Below are positions 34,223-44,628 of a DNA stretch of 64,000 nt, in pieces. Each line of letters opens with the position of its first letter. Position 1 is the stretch's first letter. Source of the DNA: Bretschneidera sinensis (taxonomy: Eukaryota; Streptophyta; Magnoliopsida; Brassicales; Akaniaceae); NCBI GenBank assembly GCA_023935145.1, contig CM043702.1, forward strand, positions 79,608,320 through 79,672,319, in the 5' to 3' direction. The notes under the pieces are model-generated. The model was not told the DNA's origin and ran no database searches. It saw nothing but the letters and a program-made list of their open reading frames with translations. Made by a program: the position numbers and the translations under genes.

Positions 34223-34354
34223 TTAAGAAAATTCCATGGTTAAAGTCCAGCAATCAGCAGTGATAGGACCTAAAGTTTATAACCATTGCACTCCTAACAC
34301 AACATCATTTCTTTGGACATGTACGATAAAGAATTCAATTCTAAACATACGATC

Positions 34355-35568
34355 CTAGAGAAAACTTTCTACTGCAGTGCACATACCAATGCAAGACAAG
34401 TGTTCACCATTTTCTACTTGTACTTTAAAGTGACTGGAAGGGGTAATAGGCAATCCTAAGAAGTGTGAAATTTTTTCTTGTATAAAATTGTGGGTACTGC
34501 CCCTATCAATCAAGACATGTAAAGGTTGACCCCTAATTTTTCCTTGTAAACTTAGAGTTTGAGGAGATACATGATCCATCAATGCATGGAAACTAATAGT
34601 AGGACTAGGATCATTACCTTGATGCCAAGTTTCTGGATTGATGTGCTCCTCCAGCGTGGTGTCCTCTTCTGACTCCATTCCTTCAAAATAGCATAGTGTG
34701 CCTTGTTTCCTGTACTTGTGTCCAGGGCTATACTTCTCATCATAGTTAAAGCATAATCTTTTCTCCCTCCTTAGTTGCTATTGTTATTGTGTAAGACTGT
34801 TGACGATGGTTCTTGGTCTTGGCAATGGTGGTGTAAACTATTGCACAAGTTTAGGGCCTAAAAAAGAAGGAGTTGTAGTTGGTCCTAGAGCCCAATTTTT
34901 AGTGGACATATATCTCTCAACTACCTCTACCTCCACCATTCTTGCTATACTAATGGCTTCATATAACTAAGGGGTAAGATTTCCCTCTTCATGGAAGGTT
35001 TGAGTCCTGAAATGAAACATTTCTTTAAGAACTGCTCAGTGAGACTAAGAACCTAGCAAGATAGTGCTTTAAACTTTTCTTAATAATCTTTCATAGATGT
35101 GTGTTGTATGAGCTTAGTCGGATTGTCTTAAGGATCATCAAAGAGGGAAAGTGCAAACCTTTCTTGCAAAGAATGAACAAACTTTTTCCAGCCTCTTAAC
35201 TAATTTCTTTGGTACATTCATTGATACCAACTTGATACTGGGCCATCCAGGTGAAAAAAAAAAAAAAAACTAGGTGAGTCTTTAAAAATCCAGAATTTGA
35301 TGGAACAAGAAAAATTGTTCCACCTTGAACAATCATTCTGATGGGCTCTAAAACTAAATCTTGGAAAATCCAACTTGAACTTCTTGAATGGTGTTGCAGT
35401 GTAAGTTGGACAGTAGCTTTCTTCTTGGTTGTTTAGAGATGCTGGTAAATGAGAAGCAAGCTTGGTGATCATGGTCTTCATTTCTTCCATGTCAAAGTGA
35501 ATCTTTTCTATCTTTTTGTTGCTGTCTTCATTTATTTTCTTATGGAGATCATCATTTAGTTGTTTCAT
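34355..35568 (-). pseudogene. Chromovirus Gag and protease remnants
   Basis: Gag (35568-35218) starts MKQLNDDLHKKI with a coiled-coil-like Lys/Glu stretch and reaches KLDFPRFS and LDGPVSSWYQ, usual for chromovirus Gag. The protease part (34678-34355) has SLQGKIRGQPLHVLIDRGSTHNFI: the catalytic triad is normally LIDSGSTHNFI, so Ser is replaced by Arg. The segment between is broken by stops, and the zinc knuckle was not clearly seen (a possible CFNYDEKYSPGHKYRKQ at 34770-34720). Confidence 0.75.
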
Positions 35569-36141
35569 GATTTGATAAATTTTGTTTCATGTGGGCTCAA
35601 TGTTTTTGGATCTGGTTCCTTCAGCCATGATTAAGTGTTTAAGGCTGAATTTCTAGAATTTGGTAAGTGTTTGAGGGAATTGTAATGGTGCGATGGGAAA
35701 TAAATTGTGGAGAAGGTGATAGAGTCAATGAAAGTACTAATGATGCCTTCCCTAACTCAATGCAGATTGATTTGATTTAAGACAAGCCTAAACTCCGAGA
35801 AAATTACAAGAAACTAACTTGAGAGAGAAGAGAAATTTTTGAGTAGTTGAATTAATGATTCTAATTACACATTACAAGTCCTATTTATACAACTTAGAAT
35901 TAATGAGAGGTTCGAGTTGTTAATTAGTTATGATTCTGTTTAGCCTTAGCAGTTTTGTAACTAACTCTTTCTTCTTCTTAAGTCTTCTCTTTAGCTGTTA
36001 GGATGGTTGAGGTGGTATACTTTGAAGCCTTAATGACTTTCTAGGCTCTAGGATAACTACCTTTATGTCCTTTCCTTTCGTTGTTTCCTTTCTGTTTTCA
36101 GTCTTATTTTTCTTCTCTTTTAATGTCGCTGCATCATGTTG

Positions 36142-36948
36142 CACTTACAATCAAAGATCCACTTCTCGCGATATTTTTGCCACCTAAAGGGAAGTTATTG
36201 AGAAGTGGGGTAAGTACTTCATTTGAGCTAGGGTTATGATGGAATTTAATGGTTGATCATATTGGTGGTTGTTTGCCTCCTTATTTCTATGTGGTTTGTG
36301 TGGCTCAAGGTAAACATACTCAAATGAGTTAACGTGGTGCTGCAAAATGGCATATTTGGGGGCATGACCTCAACTTCCATATAGGCCAACTCTTCCTAGG
36401 GATGGTTGAACATACTCGCATCCCCTCATCTCTCCTAATCAGTTGGTATGTTACTATAGGGTTTGGTATGTACTGAGTTACCATGAATTCATTGAGGTGG
36501 TACATCAGCAGAAGATCGAAGGCACTTTCCACCCTAAGTCATAGACCATACAAACAAACAATTCGACCATCAACAGCTTTTTTCTAAGAGGGGTCTTCAA
36601 TACATTTGCGTTCATCATGACCTAGTCTTCTACAACCATAGCAAATATCACCAAGATGTTCATACCTAAACTTAATCCAGGAGTTATCATCCTAGGTTTG
36701 TTTCATAAAGAAACCTAATTTAAGTTGGTTGTGGATGTTAATTTAAATTTTGAGTCTCGTTCTTTTACACCATCTATTCTGGCCTTCAATTCCATAATCT
36801 ATCTCAAGTAATGTCCCACTATTTTCTCCATAATGGAAATGTTTTGAGTAGTGAGGTGGGATAGAGGTAGCCTGTGTAATTGGACCCAAAATGCAGTAGT
36901 TGAGAAATCTATCTCATTTAATGACAAACCTCAAGGAAATTGATCTAG
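36142..36948 (-). mobile_element. LINE, ORF1 zinc-knuckle segment
   Basis: The minus strand reads LDQFP, GLSLNEIDFSTTAFWVQLHRLP (in part) from 36948 down, then after frame changes [28 protein letters not shown] text: the knuckle [14 protein letters not shown] is at 36650-36603. This is the DUF4283 plus zf-CCHC_4 arrangement of plant LINE ORF1 proteins. About 400 bases later comes WQKYREKWIFDCKC (36190-36142), a word lying between endonuclease and RT, so the endonuclease domain is missing. Confidence 0.75.
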
Positions 36949-38474
36949 AAAACGCAATGGAAACTTAAAATTTTTATCGATTCCGATAAACCCTAACCAC
37001 CTTATGATTCATATAGAACATATATTCAACTACAATAACATACAATGATAGAATCGTTACCTTTGATTCTTAGTGTTCTTGATCTCTTTTGTGCGATTCC
37101 AAGAGCATCACCAAATTCTTAGTGCTCTTGAATCCACAACAATCACAAAACTATGTAATCTCTAAGGTTTAGTCCACATAGGGCAAGTCTTGAATTAAGG
37201 TTTCTCACTAAATTTTGTTCTCTCTTAAGAAGAAACAAATCTCTAAGAGAAACTTGTGCGTAGAATAATGTGCTAGCAAAATATTTGTTCACTCATAAAC
37301 TATTTATAGTGTTAGAGTTATGTACAATTAACCATTAATTATAGAGTAAACTCTTACAGTTATTTCCTAATTATATATTGCCCCTTTTGTGCGTTACCCC
37401 TTAGGTTCAAACTAATCTGGTTATAGGCCACAACTTTTATGTAATTATAATTGAAACTTTTTCAAATTAATTAGAACCCTTTCTAATTTATTTGGAATCA
37501 AAACCCCTTTTGATTTTCCCTTTTGTTAAAATTAATTAATTGTCTATTAAATTAATTCTTAGGGCTTCTACAATCATGAGTGATACATAGGAGCACATCA
37601 TGACTACCAAGATAGTGTGAATTTGGTTGTAAAACCTTGAACCTTTCTATCATTAGTTACCGTGCAATTCAATCATTCATTCATGCAATGTCCCAATTAA
37701 GCTAATTCGAGTATGAAATTACCATGAAACCCTTACCATTAATTATACGTGTCTAGATCTCGAGATAATAATTCTAACGGTGAAATTAGAAACTCTTTTT
37801 TAATCCTCACCCCGCCTTAGCCAAGGAACTTCCCGAATTATATCTTAGTAGATCACATAAGATATTTTCTCTTTGACTTAAAGAGTGATAGATCTCTCAT
37901 TGTATACTCACATATCTCCATATAAAACTCATCATACCTAATTACTACTTACTAATGGTTCACGAATAGAATCTTATTAAATAGTATCAAAGTATAATAA
38001 ATTGCATACATGATAACCATAGTGCCTCAAGTCTAAGGATCAAATGCACAACTGTAACATAAGAACTACCTATTGACAAGCAAGTAAAAACTCCATATAG
38101 GTACCTTTAAGTCGAGCCATATTCAGTGAACTTATTCTCCAATGAGTACCTACATACTTGTTTTAGTGTTTACCACGCAAGTGACATTGAGATCAATCAC
38201 CATTCCAATTTAGCAAACATAGTATGTATCGATCTAATCGGACTACTAACATCCAATTAGTATTATACGTCTGGGAACATTTAAGAATAAAGCTTTCAAG
38301 AAGATTATGTCTCATAATTATGATCACATCATAATCCTATCTCCATTGCTCATATTCTTGATAAATAAAACTTGCAATTAATTATGGTGACAATTTGAAT
38401 AAGATTGTTTTACAAATAATTTTCTAAGACATCAAATATCATTAGCTTATAGGGCATGCTATTAACAAAACCCA
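36949..38474. mobile_element. Unclassified 1.5-kb insertion in LINE ORF1
   Basis: The LINE reading ...HLILKTW | LDQFP... is interrupted exactly here, and ctag is found on both sides (36945-36948 and 38475-38478). The insert starts aaaacgcaatggaaac and ends acaaaaccca; neither inverted ends nor clear TG/CA ends were seen. Blocks such as gattccaagagcatcaccaaattc resemble terminal regions of copia elements. No coding capacity. It may be a solo LTR whose exact borders I misjudge by a few bases. Confidence 0.5.
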
Positions 38475-38950
38475 CTAGCCATGTTTTAAGAATCAGATGA
38501 TTACCATTTATTTTCCATGGAATTTTGCTAAGAATCTTTTGTCTATCTACTTCATTGTTGAATAGGAACAACATTAAAGAGGGGTGAAATTCTTTAATGT
38601 TCATTCATTTTGTTGGATCCCAGCCTTTCCTTAGCACCAACTTGATAACAAACTTTAGAGGAGGTTTAATTTATATAAGTCTTTCTACAAGGGTCAACTT
38701 TGATCTCTGTTCCACTTTTCCTAGATCTTCTCGGAGTACAACAAGCTCTTCTACACACGACAGGTTTGTTGTTTGATTTATGATTCAGAGTAAATCTGGT
38801 GGTGGGTCATTCATTGTTGTGGATGTTTTTCTGAAAAAAGGGGAGCAAAAGAGACTATGGTGATAGTGAAGATAGAAGGATGATTTGATTAGGGTGGAAG
38901 CGAAAAGGGTTTAGATTGTAATGGTTCGGACATGATTTCACTAGATGGCA
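38475..38950 (-). mobile_element. LINE, 5' segment: ORF1 start with DUF4283 domain
   Basis: ORF1 seems to start at the minus-strand ATG 38814 (MNDPPPDLL) and runs with one or two stops through VEELVVLREDLGKVEQ to FHPSLMLFLFNNEVDRQKIL and IPWKINGNHLILKTW, a typical DUF4283 core (38604-38479). It is then cut by the 1.5-kb insertion. The 5' UTR goes to about 38950. A target duplication of the LINE could not be found. Confidence 0.75.
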
Positions 38951-39379
38951 CAGGGTGGTCACAAAGAATAAAGGATATTTTTACTAGATGGAGAGAGTTC
39001 AAGACATTGACAATAAATTGTCCGATTGAGTAGCTGATTTAACTAATCTATAGGATTTTATAAGTAAAAGCTTCCTTTATGAGATATGTTAGGTAACATG
39101 AAATTAGAGCTTCACACTTTTATGTGGAAAGTTGAAAATTTTAGACTATTAGTCAAGATAAAAGTTTCGTTAGCGTAAGTTTTGGTTCGATTATTTAATT
39201 GAGTAGAAATAAATTCTTTGGACCACGTTCGCGAATTTTTTTCAAACTTTGACTGTTATATATAGGTGAGGTGATTTGTATGTACTTAATATTTAGTTGG
39301 GTTGAAGATCCAGATACTCACTCACTAAAAAAGAGTTTAAAATTTTTGTAAAGTTTTTCTTTTTTTAAAAAAAAAAAAT
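38951..39379. other. Spacer between LINE and GRF inverted repeat
   Basis: About 430 bases without ORF, repeat or element ends that I can recognise; AT-rich. Confidence 0.4.
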
Positions 39380-39775
39380 CTAGGCTTAAAAGTATGTTGG
39401 CCCCCGAAATGCACTCTAATGCACAACCTTTCAATTTTAGCACAATGAGATAGAAAAATAAACAAAATGGTGAAATTTCATGATTCTATCCAGATGTGGT
39501 TGAAGTCATTAATGGAAGCACACATGCACGTGATTTGTTGTTATTTCCAACACTTGATGAGCAATAAAATAAAAGAAAAAAGAAATAAAACAGATGGGAT
39601 AAATTGTTATAGTTTATTGAGAGTGTGAGAGGCGGACAAGAAAGAGAAAGAAATAAGAGAAGGCATGAAGAGATTGGTTTGCTTTATCTTTCTAGAATTG
39701 AAGATGGAGACAAAAGTTCAAGGCTTTGCTTCGTCTGGTCACAAATCGAACATATCTAACTCAAAAAACATAAAC
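39380..39775 (+). repeat. Inverted-repeat arm A: copy of GRF gene promoter and first-exon start
   Basis: This stretch matches the complement of 59165-59570. Shared words include ttggcccccgaaatgcac (arm A) beside ttggcccccatttt (arm B complement), acctttcaattttagcaca, gtgatttgttgtta, gacaagaaagagaaag and gaattgaagatggagacaaa. It encodes METKVQGFASSGHKSNISNS at 39704, against METKARGYALSGRRSNMSNS in arm B. The homology ends near 39775. Identity looks like roughly 80 percent by eye; it was not computed. Confidence 0.85.
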
Positions 39776-40073
39776 TCATACCCACCACAAGGGTACACTC
39801 GGGCACTCCAGACATATACCAATACCCACATAAAACACATAAGACCCATGAGTAGCTTCATTGTCACTCTCATACACATAAACTCCATTTTAAGTTTTGC
39901 ATTCTCCTTCACCAGCATTTTCTTCTCCCTCAGCAACACTGCTTTCTTATTTTCAAGAACTTTGACTATTCCTTTCTTTACATTCAATTTATCCATCATG
40001 AATGGCAACACTTGTATCCCTCGATGACATGTTGGAGAGTCTTCCCACAAGAAGAAGTCACACTCATGGTCCT
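39739..40073 (-). pseudogene. GRF zinc-finger protein, exon 2 (downstream of the Tat-2 insertion)
   Basis: Reading on from 58896-58882 (QQEHED) across the removed Tat-2, the minus strand gives HECDFFLWEDSPTCHRG, the second half of a GRF zinc finger, then a Lys/Glu/Leu-rich coiled coil (LNVKKGIVKVLENKKAVLL, ENAKLKMEF) and a hydrophobic segment LLMGLMCFMWVLVYVW. This order, GRF finger, coiled coil, membrane segment, is common in small plant GRF proteins of unknown role. The last 12 or so residues are antisense to arm A, so the native C-terminus was replaced. Split by an 18.8-kb element, the gene cannot be expressed normally. Confidence 0.75.
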
Positions 40074-40694
40074 TGTTGATTCCTAAAATACATAGATGAG
40101 CTAGAGGTCAGTATGTCAATGGTCTGCAAAAATAAGTACGGGTGAACTAAAGGGCCATCGGAGGAAGAAAAAAGGGGGATGCCTCCGGGGACACTTCGAC
40201 ACTCTTGTTAATACAAATCCTTGAGAAAATGGGGAGAATTATGATCAGTGCTTTAGTAATAAGTTTGTAAAACACTGAAGATGGATTGGATTCACATACC
40301 TTGGGCCTTTTATAGTATTCAAGTGAGAGATTGGCCACATGCTAGAGATGGGGTAATCTTGGAGATTCTGTTCCTCTGGCGGAGGATCTAGTCGTGTGTC
40401 CAGGGAATGCCTGATCCCTATAATCACGCTTATAGTTCTGCGTAAGGGAGCTCATGAGTGACGATGTTGTCATTAATTGCTTGTTCATATGTCATCTGGC
40501 TATTAGAGAGGAGCTGACCACATGTCATCAAACTAATGGAGAAGATTTGTCCACGAGTCATCAAACTATTGGAGAAGATTTGTCCATGTGTCATCAGACT
40601 ATTGGAGAAGAGTTGTCCACGTGTCATTAAACTATTAGAGAGGAGCTGTTCACATGTCATAGGACTATCAGATAGTGAACTATTGGATGAATCA
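40074..40694 (-). mobile_element. 3' LTR of Tat-2
   Basis: It begins TGTTGATTCC and ends GATGAATCA; the 5' LTR begins TGTTGATGAC and ends TTTGTATCA. Outside lies gtcct (40069-40073), repeated at 58877-58881. It shares with the 5' LTR the block gatgagct(a/g)gaggtcagtatgtcaa and a series of 33-bp units (40525-40680) built on catgtcatcaaactattgg. A purine-rich gaggtggagc lies beside it on the element strand. Confidence 0.9.
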
Positions 40695-40748
40695 AAGGTG
40701 CTCCACCTCCTTAAGTACATTTATGTGCTATAAGGAAGTATCATGGGA

Positions 40749-41531
40749 CTTCAGCCTTGGAGACATTGGTCTAAGCATTTGAGAAGCAGTCAATATGCTT
40801 TGCGTTGGAGACATTGGTACGAGCACATGAGCAACAATCAATATGCTCGACCTTGGAGACGTTGGTTCGAGCATATGAGCAGCAGTCAATATGCTCTGCC
40901 TTAGAGACGTTGGTCCAAGCATATGAGCAGCAGTCAATATGCTCAACCTTGGAGATGTTGGTCCGAGTATATGAGCACTAGTCAATATGCTCGGCTTTAG
41001 AGATGTTGGTTCGAGCATATAAGTAGCAGTCAATATGCTCGGCCTTGGAGACGTTGGTCCGAGCATATGAGCAGCAGTTAATATGCTCGGCCTTGGAGAC
41101 GTTGATCATAGCATATAAGCAGCAGTTAATATGCTCGGCCTTGGAGACATTGGTCGGAGCATTTGAGTAGTAGACAATGTGCTCGGCCTTGGAGATGTTG
41201 GTTCGAGCATATGAGCAGTAGTCAATATGCTTGGCCTTGGAGACGTTGGTTTGAGCATATTAACAGCAGTCAATATGCTCGGCCTTAGAGACATTGGTCC
41301 AACCATTTGAGCAGCAGTCAATATGCTCGGCCTTGGAGACGTTGGTTCGAGCACATGAGCAATAGTCAATATGCTCGGCTTTAAAGATATTGGTCTGAGT
41401 ATTTGAGCAGCAGTCAATATGCTCGACCTTAGAGGTGTTGGTCCGAGCATATAAGCAGTAGTCAATATACTCAACATTGGAGATATCGGTCCGAGTATAT
41501 GAGCAGCAGTCAATATGCTTGGCCTAGGAGA
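40749..41531. repeat. 48-bp minisatellite in Tat-2, about 16 copies
   Basis: The unit runs cagcagtcaatatgctcggc, cttggagacgttggt, then (c/t)cgagcatatgag. Spacing is 48 bases throughout, so both strands stay open in places and the minus strand gives a 16-residue repeat with the words ILTAAHMLGPTSPRPS. Units differ by several bases, with gca(t/c)a and ttgg(t/c) variants. It sits between the 3' LTR and the opposite-strand ORF, where Tat-type elements often carry such arrays. Confidence 0.9.
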
Positions 41532-42266
41532 CTAGCTGTTTGGTGTGGGCCATCTGCTTTCAGAGTCCTTAGTGGATTTTTTGGACTTCTTCTCTTGGAG
41601 TCTTTGGTGGAATTTTAGGCTTCTTCCCTTTACTGCATTCTTAGTGGACTTTTGGGCTTTTTCCATTGGTTTTGGGATTTAGATAATTCTTTTTGACCTT
41701 TACGCCCAAAAAGAGAAATCTTTGATTTTGGACTTTTTGATCTTTAGGCCCAAGGAGAAAAAGTGTTGGGTTGTGTTTAGAGTCTTCTATGAGGTATTTA
41801 ATACATGAGCATTGGGCTATTTCTTACATATGGAATACTGGGTCATTTAATACGTACAACTATCTTGAGTGACAATGGCAGCGCTCATTACTGATTTGTT
41901 CCCTTTGGGAGTGGAACGGTGCATTGGTTATGCCAAGGGCCACTCTTTCACCACTGAGTGAGTTTTGGGGAATGAAATGGCACCTCGAGTAGCCAAAACG
42001 TCATATCATTGCGACTAAGAGGGCCTTTAGAGAATGTAAACATTACCTCAGTTATCTCAAGCGTCACGTCTTCCTAATTGTGGCGGAGCTAATTTGCCTC
42101 GTTTGCCACACCTCTACTCCTATATAAGAGTTGTTCCTTCTTATTTCTCTTCACATCTCATTTACAATCAGAGAAATATTTTGAGAGCCTTCAGACTCAA
42201 TCAAAAGTTTGAGAGTGCTCGGGGTCGATACTAGCTAGAGAGTTCTCAAAGTTTTTTTGGAGATTC

Positions 42267-43365
42267 ATGGGTGCTTGGAGTCAGTTGGAGATTCTTGGGA
42301 GTGCTTTTGTTGGAGGGAGACCGAGGTGCGAGCTAAAGAAGGAACTGCTACTCGGACTTTATCATGGATATCACGTCTTAGTGAGTCTTCCTATCTTCTT
42401 TATCATGTCTTTATTAGATAGATTTCGTGATAGGCTTGGTAGTGAGGATAGTGGGGATAGTAAGGATTTTTCTAGGGTGTTGGAAGAGGCCATGGGTATA
42501 AGCCCATCCTCCAATAGGGATGTGTCCTCGGAGAGTGTCAAGGCTTGGGAGGGGCCATTAGCCATGGTGCTCTACGTGGTGGTAGAAGAGGAGGAGGATG
42601 AAAAGGACTTTACGTCTGAGAGCGAGTATGAGGTAGACGCTGCCTTGGCCGGGATTAGGGGGGACATAGCAATGGAGGAGAGGGTGCAGTGGTGGTTCGT
42701 GGTGAACGCTGTACCCAGCTAATTGGGGGAAGAGCATCTTGAGGTCATCTGGAGGATGTACCATATCCCCAAGGAATGTACTCTCAGGCTAACTGGGGTT
42801 GGAGAGAGGGCCTGTGATGTTTTCTTGAGCCACGTGCCTTATGTGTTGTGTGTTTACAAAAAACACATGAAGGTTAGGCTCAGGTTCCCTCTCCATCCCT
42901 TCTTCTGCACAGTGCTAAGGTTTTTTGACATAGAACTGTGTCAGTTGGTGTCGAACTCGGTGAGAGTGATCATAGTCTTTATATGTGTCTGCACGGAAGT
43001 GGGAGGGTTTATGAACATCAACGTTTTCAAGGCCCACTTCCATATAAGCAAGCACGGTGAATCCAGGTAGGTCGTGATTAGCTTGAGGATGAAAAGGAGG
43101 CTACTGAAGAAGACACTTTCCTCGATCGAGAGGTGGAAGAAGTCCTTCTTCTTCGTCTAGAGCGAAAGGAGTTTTGAAGTCTCACTCTCCTGGACTTTGG
43201 ATCACATGGGCAAGTGCAATAAGCCGCACCTCCTGTTCCGCGAGTAGGAGACATTGAACTCTATGGTGGCCGCACCTCTGAATGTGGAAGTCCTATACGA
43301 TAGGGAAGAGTTGGCAAGGCATGACCTCTGCCCTAAATGCCCAGAGAAAACTGTAGAGAGCGATA
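42267..43365 (+). pseudogene. Tat-2 opposite-strand ORF (gypsy-type transposon protein, Transposase_28-like)
   Basis: One frame runs from MGAWSQLEILG through DRFRDRLGSEDSGDSKDFSR, an in-frame stop at 42720, YHIPKECTLRLTG, KVRLRFPLHPFFCTVLRFFDIELCQLVSNSVRVII and FICVCTEVG, then KKSFFFV, further stops, and LYDREELARHDLCPKCPE. The FPLHPFF ... Q(L)..NS.R.(I).(F)..(L)C pattern is the plant gypsy-type transposon domain. It is antisense to gag-pol and may need its own promoter (tcctatataagagttg at 42119). Probable exon borders follow (donor near 43365, acceptor before 43487). Function unknown. Confidence 0.7.
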
Positions 43366-43479
43366 ATCTCTGTGTTTGTGCCCCATTTTTCTGCTTATAC
43401 TTTTTATGTTTTGCTTTGCTTTCTTATACGTTCAGTTTATACTTATGCATTTTCCATTCCATGCTTGGCCAAAGATAAA

Positions 43480-44540
43480 GGCTACTGTGAGGGCCAGGGA
43501 ATGGGCTAGAAGATTACTCTAGAAAAGAAGAGGGTTGTCCAGGCAGGGAAAGAACCTGTGCAGGCCCAAGGGTCGAGGAAGAGGCCACGTGCTCCCTTCC
43601 TTATTCCTGTGGATGTGGACAGCCCTCTCGAGCCTTCCCCCAAGCCGAAAGTTATCCCTGTTGTACCTTAGCTAGAGTCGGCGCAGTCTCCGTCTTTATC
43701 CTGAAGTGCTCCTTCGGGGTCTGCGGTCTTCACCCCCACCTAGGGCTTGAAGATCAATGATTCTGTTTTTGCCCATCCCTGGGTAGCTCGGGAACACCTT
43801 GTCATGGAGGTCCCATCTCGCGACCTGATGGAGCTTTTTCGAAGGTTGATAGAGGGTTTCTACTCAGCTACCGAGGCCTTGACTTCTAGGCAAAAATTTT
43901 TCCCTATTTTTTTCCTTGTATAATTTCTTCCTTTTGGTAGCTAACTGTTTTTCTTCATTTCAGTTGGGCGTGCTGCTTGTGGTGCTTTCGCGCCATTGCT
44001 TGGACATGGTTGAGAAGCTAACTCGATCTTAGCAGAAGTTAGACGAGAGTGGCGAGCTTGTTCGGTAGCTGCAAGCATCCTTGGAGGGGCCCAACCGGGC
44101 CAAAATCGAGGCCACGCAAGAGAGGGACTTCCTGCGCCTAGAGAGGGATGCCGTAGTAGTCTCGGAGCAGTGGTTGAGGGAGGAGGCCGAGGTGACTAAC
44201 CAGAGGGCCGTAGAGGATGCCCTAGCTACTTTTAAGGATTGAGATTCTTATCGGAAGGCTGTTAAGAGTGCTGTGGAAGAGGCTCTGGCCGCCTTCAGAG
44301 ATTCGACCTTCTATTGAGAGGCTGTTGAGGATGATGCAGATCAGTAGTACTTCGAGGGGATTTTGGAGGCCAAGAAGAAAGCCGACCCCCTCTATCCAGG
44401 GGCTGAATTTGCAGCCTTGGATCTGATTGGCTCTCTGGAGGAGGAGTTGGCAGAGTCTGGTGGGGATGTCGAGGAGGAGGCGGCTGGTCTGCCAGAGGGC
44501 GAGGCCAAGGTTATGTCCGACGGGGAGGCTGCCCCCTGAG
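43480..44540 (+). pseudogene. C-terminal part of the Tat-2 opposite-strand ORF
   Basis: After a pyrimidine-rich stretch ending gcttggccaaag the sequence again codes in pieces: RAREWARRLL, then a Pro/Ser-rich part, and, after a second likely intron (ending ttcttcatttcag at 43964), LGVLLVVLSRHCLDMVEKL, an acidic and Ala/Glu-rich coiled-coil tail, and GDVEEEAAGLPEGEAKV to a stop at 44537. Several stops interrupt it. The layout (domain, Pro-rich linker, coiled coil, acidic end) fits this protein type. Confidence 0.55.
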
Positions 44541-44628
44541 GATTTTATCTTTCTTTTCAGTTTTTTCTCTTTCCTTTCGTAATTCAAGGCCGATAATGCC
44601 TTTGTGTAAGTTTAACTTGCTGTTTAAT

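Larger units (their letters stand above)
31610..36136 (-). mobile_element. RT-less chromovirus (Reina-like Ty3/gypsy), 4527 bp
   Basis: LTRs 31610-31997 (388 bp) and 35741-36136 (396 bp) have TG/CA ends; the target duplication is tattg (31605-31609) and tgttg (36137-36141), one base apart. A purine tract (caatgggggaag on the element strand) flanks the 3' LTR. The LINE reading WQKYREKWIFDCKC / NTKFYHL is restored when the element is removed, which proves the insertion. Inside are Gag, protease, RNase H, integrase and a chromodomain-like tail, but the reverse transcriptase is missing. Short LTRs and the chromodomain point to the Reina group. No good primer site was seen beside the 5' LTR. Confidence 0.9.

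Noticed and set aside
39665..40027. Plus-strand ORF of 120 codons at inverted-repeat arm A
   Set aside because: Only the first 25 or so residues match the GRF leader; the rest is antisense to GRF exon 2 (hydrophobic complement of a coiled coil).
40430..41513. Repetitive minus-strand ORFs (words MTCGQLLSNSL and ILTAAHMLGPTSP)
   Set aside because: They come from the 33-bp LTR units and the 48-bp minisatellite; no start context or domain supports a protein.
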